A stretch of 64,000 bases of DNA from JAJZSS01 sp964463505 (GTDB lineage: Bacteria; Chloroflexota; Anaerolineae; Anaerolineales; UBA4823): NCBI GenBank assembly GCA_964463505.1, contig CAYXDC010000004.1:30897-94896 (forward strand). Reading direction: 5' to 3'. The notes under the pieces are model-generated. The model saw only the letters and a list, made by a program, of their open reading frames with translations. It had not been told where the DNA came from and did not search any database. Made by a program: the position numbers and the translations under genes. This document shows positions 25,443 through 34,101 of the stretch, in pieces. How positions within the stretch are numbered: the first letter of the stretch is position 1; each line of letters begins with the position of its first letter.

Positions 25443-26535
25443 AGATCATCATCAAACCAGTAAATGTGGCGATGCCGCGCCCGTTGCGCATCCACAGCTC
25501 TACAGGATGCTCGCGGATGTAGCCATGCCCGCCCAGGATCTGCACGGCGCGATCAGTGACCATCATCACCATATCGGCTGCGCCGCTAAAGGCCAAGTAA
25601 GCTGCCTGGCTGGCATCCTCTTTGGCAGTATCCATCTTCCAGGCGGCTTCCCACACCAGTAGGCGAATGGATTCGATTTCGGTTGCCATTTCCGCCAGCA
25701 TGAAAGCAATGGCTTGCTTTTGGGCAACTTTCACACCGAAAACATCGCGGTCTTTGGCATATTCGCGGGCATAATCAAAGGCGGCGCGTGCCAGACCCAC
25801 CGCGCTGGCAGCCATTGCCACGCGCGCCGAGTCGATCAGCGGGGAATAGGCATGCCCGTCTGGCCCGCCCAGGCGGTCTGCTTTGGGAACGCGAACGCCG
25901 TTCAGAGTAAGCTTGAATACAGGCAGGGCGCGTATCCCCATCAGCTTCTGGCGCTCGCCCAGCTTCACCCCTTCCGCTTTAGCGGAGACAATGAAAGCCT
26001 GCGTCTCATCTCCCAACCGAGCATAGACCAGCAGCCATTCAGCTTGATCGGCAAAGGGCACGTAGGCTTTTTCGCCAGTCAGGACGTAGACGTCGCCATC
26101 TTCGACAGCCGTCGTTTTCAGCTCATAGGGATCATAATCAAACTGCGGCTCGATCCAGGCGGTGGAGTAGGGCTGCCATTCCGCTTCGCACAGAGGCGGC
26201 AGGAAGCGTTCCTTCTGCTCCGGGCTGCCTGCCAGCAGGATGGGCACGGCGAAGGAAGCAGGCAGCAGCACGCCCAGCGCCCCCGCCAAATCGCCATACA
26301 CCAACTCTTCGGCAGCCAGGGCGCCGGTGACGACGGAGTGCTCACCAAAGCCACCCAGGTCTTCGGGGATGGAAGCCTGCAGGTAGCCTAATTCCCAGCC
26401 CTTCTCGATCAGGGCAGGGGGTAGCTGGAATTCCTCATCCGCATCATGCGCCTTGGCGCGCAGATCGGTCAGCGCATAACGGCTGAGGGCGTCCACTAAC
26501 ATTTTTTGCTCTTCGCTAGGTTGGAATGAATACAT
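25441..26535 (-). CDS. Acyl-CoA dehydrogenase-like subunit lacking the usual catalytic Glu
   Basis: 364 residues from ATG 26535, with AAAGGAGAG upstream. The three acyl-CoA dehydrogenase domains are recognisable: an N-terminal helical part, a middle beta domain with DQAEWLLVYARLGDE, and a C-terminal ILGGHGYIREHPVELWMRNG. The protein then ends in RGIATFTGLMMI, where dehydrogenases normally have YEGT, so the usual base is missing and the C-terminus is short. Paired with a complete dehydrogenase downstream, it may form a mixed alpha-beta enzyme, as known for some steroid-degrading dehydrogenases. Confidence 0.85.
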   Translation of the reverse strand: MYSFQPSEEQKMLVDALSRYALTDLRAKAHDADEEFQLPPALIEKGWELGYLQASIPEDLGGFGEHSVVTGALAAEELVYGDLAGALGVLLPASFAVPILLAGSPEQKERFLPPLCEAEWQPYSTAWIEPQFDYDPYELKTTAVEDGDVYVLTGEKAYVPFADQAEWLLVYARLGDETQAFIVSAKAEGVKLGERQKLMGIRALPVFKLTLNGVRVPKADRLGGPDGHAYSPLIDSARVAMAASAVGLARAAFDYAREYAKDRDVFGVKVAQKQAIAFMLAEMATEIESIRLLVWEAAWKMDTAKEDASQAAYLAFSGAADMVMMVTDRAVQILGGHGYIREHPVELWMRNGRGIATFTGLMMI

Positions 26536-26552
26536 ATGCTTCTCTCCTTTGA

Positions 26553-27629
26553 TCACTGAGTCTCAGTGAAAACTGACCTGTAGACAATCGGTACGGGTTC
26601 CGGGTTATTCTCCACTTCTGCCAGGTTATGGATTGCGAGCAACCCGCGCTGGTAGAGATATTCCACATGGGCTCCAGCTTCTTCAATCGCCAGTAAGACC
26701 GTGTACCCACTTACATCATGGAAAAGAGCCTTGGAAACATCACTGACTGTGCCTGGTTGGACCAATATCTCCAGCACTTGCGCCAGGCGCTGCTGGTGCA
26801 GGGCTTTGATCTCAGCGATGCGCTGCCCCAGGTTATAGATCAGATCATGGTGCCCGCCCAGGGTCAGCGCGATATCCGGGGTAACCGTGCGTAAGGTTTC
26901 CAGTGATTTCAGGTAATGCTCCAGGCCGGTGGAAAGGGTGATCTGTTCAGGCGCCTGGTGTGGACTGAGGCCTTCCAGGACATGGTCGCCGGCAAACAGC
27001 ACATCATCCAAGCGGATGACCACATGCCCGGCGCAATGTCCGGGTACATGCAGCAAATGGAACGGACCCACCTGCATCCCGCCAGCTTCATAGGTGAAAT
27101 CCACTGGCACAGAGCGAAATAAGGCTTTATGGATGCGATAGACATCTAACAAGCTGGCGCGCCGTTCGGGGCTGACCCCGGCTTCGATGAAAAAGGCATC
27201 CAGCTTGCGCGTTGCCATCGCCAAACGCTCTTCGTAGTTGGTTAGGATGCGCTGGTCCAGCTCATGAATTCCAATTTTTGCTGAAGTGAGCTGGCGGATA
27301 TGGCTGAGACCGCCGAAATGATCGATATGCCCATGGGTGATCAGGATGTGTGTGAGATCCTCAAGATGGGTGGGGATACCGGTGGCGACGCTGACTGCTG
27401 CCAGACCCGCTTCCAGGTGAGCATTGGAATACCCAAAGCCAGAGCCACAATCGATCAGGACCCGCATTGGAGCGCCATCCGGCGCGCTGACCAGCACCAG
27501 GTACGCATAACCCCAAAAACCAGGAAACAACTCCAGAGGTAGCTGGAAAATGCGCGCTCCGGATGCAGTGCTAAAGGTGCGCAGCGGCGGGTGGTCAGGG
27601 AGCAGGATGGGATCAAGCGGTTGGACCAT
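26553..27629 (-). CDS. Metallo-beta-lactamase-fold hydrolase
   Basis: 358 residues from the ATG at 27629, which overlaps the TetR stop as TGATG; a TTG one codon upstream is possible. The dinuclear-metal motif is THGHIDHFGG (His99, His101, Asp103, His104), with later ligands in HVPGHCAGH and FAGDHVLE. Residues 260-358 form an extra C-terminal winged-helix-like segment (VLEILVQPGTVSDVSKALF) seen in the LACTB2/glyoxalase-II-like group. Thioester or nucleic-acid hydrolysis are both possible for this family. In this operon an acyl-CoA thioesterase role is the more natural guess. Confidence 0.88.
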   Translation of the reverse strand: MVQPLDPILLPDHPPLRTFSTASGARIFQLPLELFPGFWGYAYLVLVSAPDGAPMRVLIDCGSGFGYSNAHLEAGLAAVSVATGIPTHLEDLTHILITHGHIDHFGGLSHIRQLTSAKIGIHELDQRILTNYEERLAMATRKLDAFFIEAGVSPERRASLLDVYRIHKALFRSVPVDFTYEAGGMQVGPFHLLHVPGHCAGHVVIRLDDVLFAGDHVLEGLSPHQAPEQITLSTGLEHYLKSLETLRTVTPDIALTLGGHHDLIYNLGQRIAEIKALHQQRLAQVLEILVQPGTVSDVSKALFHDVSGYTVLLAIEEAGAHVEYLYQRGLLAIHNLAEVENNPEPVPIVYRSVFTETQ

Positions 27630-28216
27630 CAATGCTTGCCTCGATCCAGAAATGGACGGGTCAACAAACCAGAGAGGATAAATCCGGCAAAATGTTCAGC
27701 AATCTGCACCGGGGACAGGGGACCGGCGGGGTTGTACCAGGTGATGGTCCAATTCATGGCGCCCATCAAAGCCATAACCGCCATAACCGGATCATTACAT
27801 TCAAACACGCCTTGAGCGCGTCCCTGGCGGATCAGCTCACGCCACAATTCTTCAAAACGCTGGCGGCGGGGAAGATGGCGGGCAGCATGCTCTGGATCCA
27901 GGCTGCGGTGTTCCAGGAGCAGCACTGACGCCAGCTCTTTGTGCTCCAAGATGGTGGTGAGGTAATCAGCAATTGCCAATAGCAGTTGCTGATCTGGCGG
28001 AAGGGGTTGGGCGAGAACTGTTTCCAGGCGCTGGATGAGCATATCCAGGGTCTTATCAAGCAGGAGAGCCAGAATCTCCTGCTTGCTGGCAACATGATGA
28101 TAGAGGCTGCCCTTTTGTAAATTCACCGCTTCGGCGATATCTTGCATCGAAGCGGCGTGGTAACCCTTTTGGGAGATGATTTGTGCGGCGGCATTGAGGA
28201 TTTCTTCGCGATTCAT
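27629..28216 (-). CDS. TetR/AcrR-family repressor, probable regulator of the beta-oxidation operon
   Basis: 195 residues from ATG 28216 (GGGAGAGG upstream); the open frame upstream crosses the operator and is rejected. The N-terminal helix-turn-helix is EEILNAAAQIISQKGYHAAS followed by MQDIAEAVNLQKGSLYHHVA. The ligand domain has ALMGAMNWTITWYNP and resembles that of fatty-acid regulators of the FadR (YsiA)/KstR2 type. First gene of its operon, overlapping the MBL gene by one base, with a palindrome at the predicted transcription start. Acyl-CoA is the likely inducer by analogy only. Confidence 0.9.
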   Translation of the reverse strand: MNREEILNAAAQIISQKGYHAASMQDIAEAVNLQKGSLYHHVASKQEILALLLDKTLDMLIQRLETVLAQPLPPDQQLLLAIADYLTTILEHKELASVLLLEHRSLDPEHAARHLPRRQRFEELWRELIRQGRAQGVFECNDPVMAVMALMGAMNWTITWYNPAGPLSPVQIAEHFAGFILSGLLTRPFLDRGKH

Positions 28217-28226
28217 ACACCTCTCC

Positions 28227-28244
28227 CTACCGAACGTTTGGTAG
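28227..28244. promoter_or_regulatory. Palindromic TetR-type operator
   Basis: The 18-bp sequence CTACCGAACGTTTGGTAG is an inverted repeat with one mismatched pair. It begins immediately upstream of the repressor's ribosome site and covers the predicted start site (near 28242), a position suited to autorepression. Confidence 0.75.
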
Positions 28245-28248
28245 ATTA

Positions 28249-28277
28249 AGCATATCATTTCTATCTAGGAAAGTCAA
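28249..28277 (-). promoter_or_regulatory. Promoter of the TetR-led beta-oxidation operon
   Basis: On the minus strand TTGACT (28277-28272) and TATGCT (28254-28249) are 17 nt apart. The predicted start near 28242 lies inside the palindromic operator. Confidence 0.55.
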
Positions 28278-28477
28278 GTTAATTGGGTAAATTATCCATT
28301 GGAGCGTCCAGCAAGAAAAATACTCGCGCATAACAGATCAAAAATAAGATTGCTAATATGCCTCTCAATCTAGGAGCACAAGGAGCACAATAAACCCTAC
28401 ACCAAGGTCCGGTTTTGGAATACAATAACCTGTTGATTAAACAATGATCTAAGTCCTCAGAGCACAGGAACACAAAT
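28278..28477. other. Intergenic region with short direct repeats
   Basis: AT-rich divergent spacer. It contains the tandem GGAGCACAAGGAGCACAA (28371-28388) and a related AGAGCACAGGAACACAAA just before the next start. No promoter of good quality or RNA gene is evident for the rightward gene. Confidence 0.4.
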
Positions 28478-29824
28478 TTGTTACCCTTTCGTCGTATCAT
28501 CGATACCTGGTGGCCGCTGGCTGCCAGCTGGATCTTAATGGGCCTTGAAGGCCCTGCGCTAAGCGCGATCGTTGCCCGCCTGATTAATCCCGAAATCAAC
28601 CTGGCAGCCTGGGGCGGAATTGTCTTTCCGCTGGCATTGATCGTCGAAGCGCCGATCATCATGCTTCTGGCTGCCTCCACTGCGCTGAGTAAGGACTGGA
28701 ATTCCTACCAGAAAATATACAAATTCATGATGCTTACCGGAGCCAGCCTGACCGTCCTGCACCTGCTGGTGGCATTCACGCCCCTGTATTACACAGTCGT
28801 TGTGGGCATCCTGGGAGCGCCGGCTGAGATTGTGGAACCGGGGCGAATTGGCTTCCAAATTATGACCCCGTGGACGTGGAGCATCGCTTACCGGCGCTTC
28901 CACCACGGCGTACTGATCCGCTTCAACCATTCTCGCGTGGTGGGCACTGGCACTCTGGTGCGTCTGGGTACCCTGGTGCTGATCCTGGGAATCGGTTACG
29001 TTCTGGGGAATATCCCAGGGATCGTGGTGGCAGCTACTGCAGTTGCAGTGGCAGTAACCCTGGAAGCAGCCTATATTGGCTGGGTGGTGCGGCCTGTGCT
29101 GCGTTTTGAGCTGCGCCCGGCCCCTACCTTACCCGAGGCGCTGACCTGGACAACTTTCTTTGCTTTCTATATACCTCTGGCACTGACCTCGTTGATCATG
29201 CTGATCGTCAACCCGATTGGCTCAGCAGCCATCAGCCGTATGAATCTGGCGATCGAGTCGCTGGCAGTCTGGCCGGTGGTCACCGGACTGGTATTTATCC
29301 TGCGCAGCCTGGGTGTGGCCTTGAACGAAGTGATGGTTGCCTTGCTGGAAGAACAGGGCTCTTATCCAGGTTTGCGGCGTTTTGCAGTCTGGTTGGGCTT
29401 TCTGACCAGCCTGGCGCTGTTTATCCTGGCAGCCACTCCCCTTTCAGAGTTGTGGTTCCAGAAGATCTCGGCGCTCAGCGTCCCCCTGGCTGAGATGGCG
29501 CGTATTGCAATATACCTGGCGATTCCCCTGCCGGCGATGAGCGTCTCGCAAAGTTACTTCCAGGGAGTGATCCTGCACTCACGCCGCACGCAGGGAATCA
29601 CCGAATCGGTGGTGGTGTACCTGCTGGTAAGCACAGTGCTGCTCATCGCCGGGGTTGCCTGGAACCAGGTAGCCGGGCTGTATGTGGGCATCCTGGCGAT
29701 GGATGCCAGCATGATCGCCCAGACGCTATGGCTATGGTGGCGCAGCCGGTCATGGCGGGCGGTGTTGCAGGAGCGTGACCAACCACAGGTTGGACCTGGC
29801 ATCCCGCGATCTGCGAGCTTATAG
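28478..29824 (+). CDS. MOP-superfamily membrane protein resembling ANKH/MATE transporters
   Basis: 448 residues with about 12 hydrophobic helices. The TTG at 28478 is chosen as start because AGGAA lies 7 nt upstream and the first internal ATG would delete helix 1. WWPLAASWILMGLEGPALSA at the N-terminus, the paired repeat with WTTFFAFYIPLALTSLIMLI, and conserved positions such as HSRRTQGITES match the arrangement of the progressive-ankylosis (ANKH) branch of the multidrug/oligosaccharidyl-lipid/polysaccharide superfamily better than ordinary MATE pumps. The substrate is unknown; ANKH in animals exports ATP or citrate-like anions. Followed by a LysE exporter. Confidence 0.7.
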   Translation: MLPFRRIIDTWWPLAASWILMGLEGPALSAIVARLINPEINLAAWGGIVFPLALIVEAPIIMLLAASTALSKDWNSYQKIYKFMMLTGASLTVLHLLVAFTPLYYTVVVGILGAPAEIVEPGRIGFQIMTPWTWSIAYRRFHHGVLIRFNHSRVVGTGTLVRLGTLVLILGIGYVLGNIPGIVVAATAVAVAVTLEAAYIGWVVRPVLRFELRPAPTLPEALTWTTFFAFYIPLALTSLIMLIVNPIGSAAISRMNLAIESLAVWPVVTGLVFILRSLGVALNEVMVALLEEQGSYPGLRRFAVWLGFLTSLALFILAATPLSELWFQKISALSVPLAEMARIAIYLAIPLPAMSVSQSYFQGVILHSRRTQGITESVVVYLLVSTVLLIAGVAWNQVAGLYVGILAMDASMIAQTLWLWWRSRSWRAVLQERDQPQVGPGIPRSASL

Positions 29825-29871
29825 GTTGTTTATCTACACGCAACCATTAATGTGCTACCTTGTGAGCTAGC

Positions 29872-30495
29872 ATGCCAATCGACTCTGATCTGCTCGCGTT
29901 CCTCTTTCAAGGCGCTGCATTGGGTCTGGCTGCCGCAGCTACCCCCGGCCCTTTATTAGCCTTCCTGGTCACACAGACCCTGGAGGGCGGTTGGCGGCGC
30001 GGCATGCCAATTGCTCTGGCGCCCCTGCTGAGCGACCTTATCCTCGTACCTGTGATCCTGTTGCTGCTCAAGCAGCTGGACCCACGGGCACTGCGCGTCC
30101 TCGGGCTGGCGGGTGGAGTCTTTATACTATACACCGCCTGGAGCTTGTGGAAGGGCCGGCGCAGTGGTCAAGCCGAGGCTCTTCTGGAACCACAGCCGGG
30201 ATTGAGCCTGCGCCGTGCAGTAGTGATCAATTTTCTCAGTCCTGGTCCGTATGCGTACTGGTCCACCGTCAATGGTCCGCTGGTGATGCACGCCTGGGGC
30301 ATCTCCATCGGGCACGCAGCCGGATTTGTTATCAGCTTTTATGCACTATTTGTGGGGACCATGCTGGCCATGGTGTTGGCGCTGCATTTTGCGCGCCAAA
30401 AGGCTCCCCGGCTTGTCAGCGGTCTGATGCTGGCAGGCATCGTGATCCTGGCGTTGTTTGGATTGCTGTTAATCTATAACGGGCTCTTCCCATAA
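29872..30495 (+). CDS. LysE-family translocator
   Basis: 207 residues with six predicted helices. The N-terminal GAALGLAAAATPGPLLAFLV carries the family's TPGP signature, and the internal NFLSPGPYAYW is the matching second motif. The family exports amino acids or related small solutes. It begins 47 nt after the ANKH-like gene, probably co-transcribed. The region from 30496 to 30648 has TATAAT at 30619-30624 that could serve the next gene. Confidence 0.88.
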   Translation: MPIDSDLLAFLFQGAALGLAAAATPGPLLAFLVTQTLEGGWRRGMPIALAPLLSDLILVPVILLLLKQLDPRALRVLGLAGGVFILYTAWSLWKGRRSGQAEALLEPQPGLSLRRAVVINFLSPGPYAYWSTVNGPLVMHAWGISIGHAAGFVISFYALFVGTMLAMVLALHFARQKAPRLVSGLMLAGIVILALFGLLLIYNGLFP

Positions 30496-30648
30496 CAGAC
30501 AAACCGAAATCGTTGATCCCTTGTCATCCCAAATCAATGGGTGTGATGGTGAGCAATAGTTCTCACCGCGGACCAAAGCTCTGAACTGCTCGCTAACCAA
30601 CCAAGGGCGGATGTTCAGTATAATAAGCAAGTATTCAGGAGCTAACAC

Positions 30649-32721
30649 TTGGAATTTCCCCCACTGGACCTACCCAAAATTGCGCGCCTGGCCATGCTCT
30701 CACGTGTCCTGGACGAGTTGGAAGTACAGCAGCTCACACCCCAGGGTAAGGTGAAGTACCAATTCTCTGCCGGTGGACATGAGCTGGCTCAAATTTTGCT
30801 GGCTCAAGCCCTGGACCATCCTCACGACGCGGCCGGTGTTTACTATCGCTCGCGCCCCCTCCTGCTGGCCTGCGGGTTAACCCCCTATGAAGCTTTAGCA
30901 GGTGGCATGGCGCGCCTGGGCAGCCCCAGTCACGGTCGCGATGTGGGCGTGATGTTCAACCTCCCGGCGCGGGACGGCTTGGAGACCTTGCGCCCAGGCC
31001 CCACCATCTTGCCCACTTCCGGCAATGTGGGCGCGCAGTACACCCCGGCTGCCGGTTGGGCGCAGGCGATCCGTTATCAAGAGCAGGTACTGGGTGAGGC
31101 AGACTGGAGCGGAGCGCTCGCAGTGGCGTGCGGCGGGGATGGCAGCGTGGCTGCCAATGGTTTCTGGGCGGCGCTCAACATCGCCACCACCCTGCAGCTG
31201 CCGATGCTGTTTTTCATTGAAGATAACGGCTTCGGGTTATCGGTGCCAGCGCACATGCAGACGCCGGGCGGCAATATTGCCACCAATTTACGCGCATACG
31301 GCGGCCTGAAGGTGCTGGAAGGCGACGGTGGGGAACTCCATACAGCCTGGGGACTGATTCAGGATGCGGTCACGCACATCCGGCATGGGCTGGGCCCTTG
31401 CTTGCTGCGCATGGCGGTGCCGCGCCTGAGCGGGCATACTTTTATCGATGACCAGAGCTATAAACCAGCCGAAACCCTGGCTGAGGATGCCGAATGCGAT
31501 CCAATTGACCGCTTGAGCCAGGTCTGGCTGCAGGCTGGTTATACCCTGGAGGCATGGACTGGCTTACAGACTGAAGTGCACACAGAGCTGCAGCAAGCGC
31601 TGCAAGAGGCTGAAGCCAGTGCAGAGCCTGATCCACCACACATCACCAGCCACTTATTCTTTCAAGGCCAGGCGCCCATGCAAGGTGGCCTGCGCCCGGA
31701 AGGCGTGCAGGTTGCTCTGGCTTCCGTTGAGCGAGAGCAGCGCGGCCCGCGCCTGAATTTTGTAGATGCTGTGCGCCGCACATTAGAATCAGAGATGGCG
31801 CTAAATTCACGCCTGCTGGTGTTTGGTGAAGATGTGGGCGTCAAAGGCGGCGTGCACGGCGCGACTCTGGACATGCAGGCGCATTTTGGCGCCCAGCGAG
31901 TATTTGACACCTCGCTATCTGAGGATGGTATTATTGGGCGAGCAGCCGGGATGGCGCTGGCTGGTTTGCTACCTGTTCCAGAGATCCAGTTTCGCAAATA
32001 CGCTGATCCTGCCCATGAGCAGCTCAGCGACCTGGGCACCCTGCGCTGGCGCACTGCGAATCGATTTGCCGCGCCGCTGGTGGTACGTATTCCGGTCGGG
32101 TACGGCAAAAAGACCGGCGATCCCTGGCACAGCGTGACCGGAGAAGCTGTGTTTGCCCATCTACCCGGCTGGCGGATTGCTTTTCCCAGTAATGCCGCTG
32201 ATGCAGCCGGGCTGCTGCGCACGGCGCTGCGCGGCGATGACCCAACCTTTTTCCTGGAGCACCGCGCCTTGTTGGATACTGCGGATGGGCGCGCCACCTA
32301 CCCCGGCGACGAGTACTGCCTGCCGTTTGGTAAAGCAGCTGTACTGGCAAAAGGAAACCGGGCAACCCTGATCACCTGGGGAGCCATGCTGGCTCCAGCG
32401 CTGAGCGCGGCAAAAACGTACGCCGGGCAAGTCGAAGTCATCGACCTGCGCACAATCGTGCCCTGGGATGTGGAACGAGTTTTGGAAAGCGTGCGTGCGA
32501 CGGGCAAGGCGTTAGTGGTCCACGAAGATACATGCACGGCAGGCTTTGCCGGCGAGATCACGGCAGAGATTATGAGCCAGGCATTTACCGATCTGGATGC
32601 ACCCGTGCAGCGCCTGTGCATGCCGGATATCCCCGTGCCCTATAATGTAACGGCGATGACCGCATTCTTACCAGGAATAGAAAGCATCCGTCACAAGCTG
32701 GAAGAGCTGTTGAATTATTAA
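30649..32721 (+). CDS. 2-oxoacid dehydrogenase E1, fused alpha and beta subunits
   Basis: 690 residues; the TTG start at 30649 has AGGAG 8 nt upstream. Residues 1-330 are E1-alpha: the thiamine diphosphate motif is GDGSVAANGFWAALN near 162-176, with IEDNGFGLS following. Residues 365-690 are E1-beta: LVFGEDVGVKGGVHGAT, EIQFRKYADPAHEQ and VVHEDTCTAGFAGEI. The enzyme decarboxylates pyruvate, branched-chain or related 2-oxoacids and acylates the lipoyl E2. No E2 or E3 gene is adjacent, so the partner complex must be encoded elsewhere. Single-chain alpha-beta fusions occur in several phyla. Confidence 0.92.
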   Translation: MEFPPLDLPKIARLAMLSRVLDELEVQQLTPQGKVKYQFSAGGHELAQILLAQALDHPHDAAGVYYRSRPLLLACGLTPYEALAGGMARLGSPSHGRDVGVMFNLPARDGLETLRPGPTILPTSGNVGAQYTPAAGWAQAIRYQEQVLGEADWSGALAVACGGDGSVAANGFWAALNIATTLQLPMLFFIEDNGFGLSVPAHMQTPGGNIATNLRAYGGLKVLEGDGGELHTAWGLIQDAVTHIRHGLGPCLLRMAVPRLSGHTFIDDQSYKPAETLAEDAECDPIDRLSQVWLQAGYTLEAWTGLQTEVHTELQQALQEAEASAEPDPPHITSHLFFQGQAPMQGGLRPEGVQVALASVEREQRGPRLNFVDAVRRTLESEMALNSRLLVFGEDVGVKGGVHGATLDMQAHFGAQRVFDTSLSEDGIIGRAAGMALAGLLPVPEIQFRKYADPAHEQLSDLGTLRWRTANRFAAPLVVRIPVGYGKKTGDPWHSVTGEAVFAHLPGWRIAFPSNAADAAGLLRTALRGDDPTFFLEHRALLDTADGRATYPGDEYCLPFGKAAVLAKGNRATLITWGAMLAPALSAAKTYAGQVEVIDLRTIVPWDVERVLESVRATGKALVVHEDTCTAGFAGEITAEIMSQAFTDLDAPVQRLCMPDIPVPYNVTAMTAFLPGIESIRHKLEELLNY

Positions 32722-32784
32722 CCACAGTTCTACACTCGCAAACTGCAGCAGTTCGGCAGCTTTGGCGACAAGGATTTAATAAAA

Positions 32785-32818
32785 AAGCAGAGAAGGCTGT
32801 ACACCTTCCCTGCTTTTT
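32785..32818. terminator. Bidirectional rho-independent terminator
   Basis: AAGCAG-A-GAAGG and CCTTC-C-CTGCTT pair around a 7-nt loop; five T follow on the plus strand and six T on the minus strand. It lies between the convergent E1 fusion and the secreted-protein gene. Confidence 0.85.
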
Positions 32819-32837
32819 CTGTTATAGCTTTGAAAGC

Positions 32838-33782
32838 CTAGTAGATCGGTTGATAAATGTCTACCGACAGGCTTCCAGTGTTATTATCCGGATAGGTATC
32901 GTAGATTTCTAAGCCGATCGCTGATCCTGTGCCAGTGTAATCAATCTGGTAAGTGTGCAATGCGTTATACGCACCCCAAGCGACATTTACGCCATCCACC
33001 CACAGATCTAACAGACCAGTATCTCCCGTTGTTTCATCCTCGTAACCGGGGACCAGGTCAGTCCATGTAACCCCATCCAGGGTGGCATATTGCGCATCGA
33101 ACTGAATATTATCGCCAGCCAATGCGGTTCCTGAGGCGATGAGTATGTAACTTGTATCCAGCTCAGGAATGAAAGTAGATAATGTGGGAGTGATGGGTAA
33201 CGCGGGGACAACCACGGTTTCAACCAACTCATACCCGAGTAGGCCATCCAGGACGTCCTCAGCGACTTCTTCTAGCAAACCAGGGGTACAGCTATACTTA
33301 CCTACAAAATCCTCTCCATAATAAGTATCCAGGATTTGTGTACAGCTGCAACCAGCCATTTCATCTAAAGTGTATGATCCTTTGGGACCCTGCTGCAGTC
33401 CAGTATCATTGCGGGTTGCCCAGCCTACTGAAGAAAACTTCCAGATATTCCATCCAGGGGTGTCATATGTGAACCAGTGATCTCCATCTTCAGTGCCTGG
33501 GCAAAGGTCCAACGCATCAGGCACACCATCTCCATCGTCATCTTCCAATGTTGGGTCATCGACGGGAGGTAGCACCGGATCCTCATCTACGGGAGGTTGA
33601 GTAGCATTCTTTTGTCCAGTCGTTGCTGCACCTGTTCCTGCATCTACCGGGGCGCCAGTCTTGGGTTTTGGGGGTGTGCCCGAGCCCGCTTCATCCTCAT
33701 AGGTCGCCGCCGATACCGAGCTCGCAAAGACGAGCATCAAAGCCAGTGTTAACACCATGAAAATCGATATGTTTTTTTTCAT
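32838..33782 (-). CDS. Secreted protein with a thrombospondin type 3-like calcium repeat
   Basis: 314 residues from ATG 33782, where AGGAGG precedes; the open frame upstream is not supported. A signal peptide ends near SVSA (residue 25). A Pro/Thr/Gly-rich stretch follows, then DDDGDGVPDALDLCPGTEDG, a type 3-like Asp-rich calcium repeat. Two further cysteine clusters (GCSCTQILD, YSCTPG) and a beta-rich C-terminal half with an immunoglobulin- or jelly-roll-like look complete it. No transmembrane helix or sorting motif is seen, so it is probably released or surface-associated. Function unknown. It appears to be monocistronic. Confidence 0.82.
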   Translation of the reverse strand: MKKNISIFMVLTLALMLVFASSVSAATYEDEAGSGTPPKPKTGAPVDAGTGAATTGQKNATQPPVDEDPVLPPVDDPTLEDDDGDGVPDALDLCPGTEDGDHWFTYDTPGWNIWKFSSVGWATRNDTGLQQGPKGSYTLDEMAGCSCTQILDTYYGEDFVGKYSCTPGLLEEVAEDVLDGLLGYELVETVVVPALPITPTLSTFIPELDTSYILIASGTALAGDNIQFDAQYATLDGVTWTDLVPGYEDETTGDTGLLDLWVDGVNVAWGAYNALHTYQIDYTGTGSAIGLEIYDTYPDNNTGSLSVDIYQPIY

Positions 33783-34101
33783 TACACATCCTCCTATTAG
33801 TTTTTTATGGCAGAAGTTACACAGTTCGAGGGGGAAAACCAACTGCGTAAAATCTATATGATTTAGGTTCAGGTTCAAGCTACTCTGCGAATGGAGCCGC
33901 ATAGAGCGTGAGTATCAAATCTTGCTTACTCTGTTTATTAGACGGAAGAATTGATGATTAGATACTCACCTTTCGAAACAGATATGTTGGCCGAGTTAAT
34001 ATATAATCTTCCTATTGAGCCTAAACTCGTGCTGCTCCCACCCACAGAAATCCCAGACATCTGGTCGGATGTATTACAAGACTTTAGAAGGAGGGTCGAT
34101 T
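33783..34101. other. 319-nt divergent intergenic region
   Basis: It separates the secreted protein from the aldo/keto reductase. It holds a tandem hexamer GGTTCAGGTTCA (about 33870), a 9-bp inverted repeat listed separately and TATAAT at 34002-34007, a possible -10 box for the reductase. A 77-codon frame at 33951 is open, but it overlaps the reductase start in another frame and resembles no protein; I do not call it. Confidence 0.5.
33908..33969. repeat. 9-bp inverted repeat
   Basis: GTGAGTATC (33908-33916) and GATACTCAC (33961-33969) are perfect complements separated by 44 nt. It could be a long-armed cruciform, a pair of regulator half-sites or the trace of a small element. Confidence 0.45.

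Noticed and set aside
31662..32297. 211-codon frame antisense to the E1 fusion
   Set aside because: A shadow of the E1-beta coding sequence with no start signal.
33860..33900. tRNA-like GGTTCAAGC segment
   Set aside because: No cloverleaf can be formed around it.
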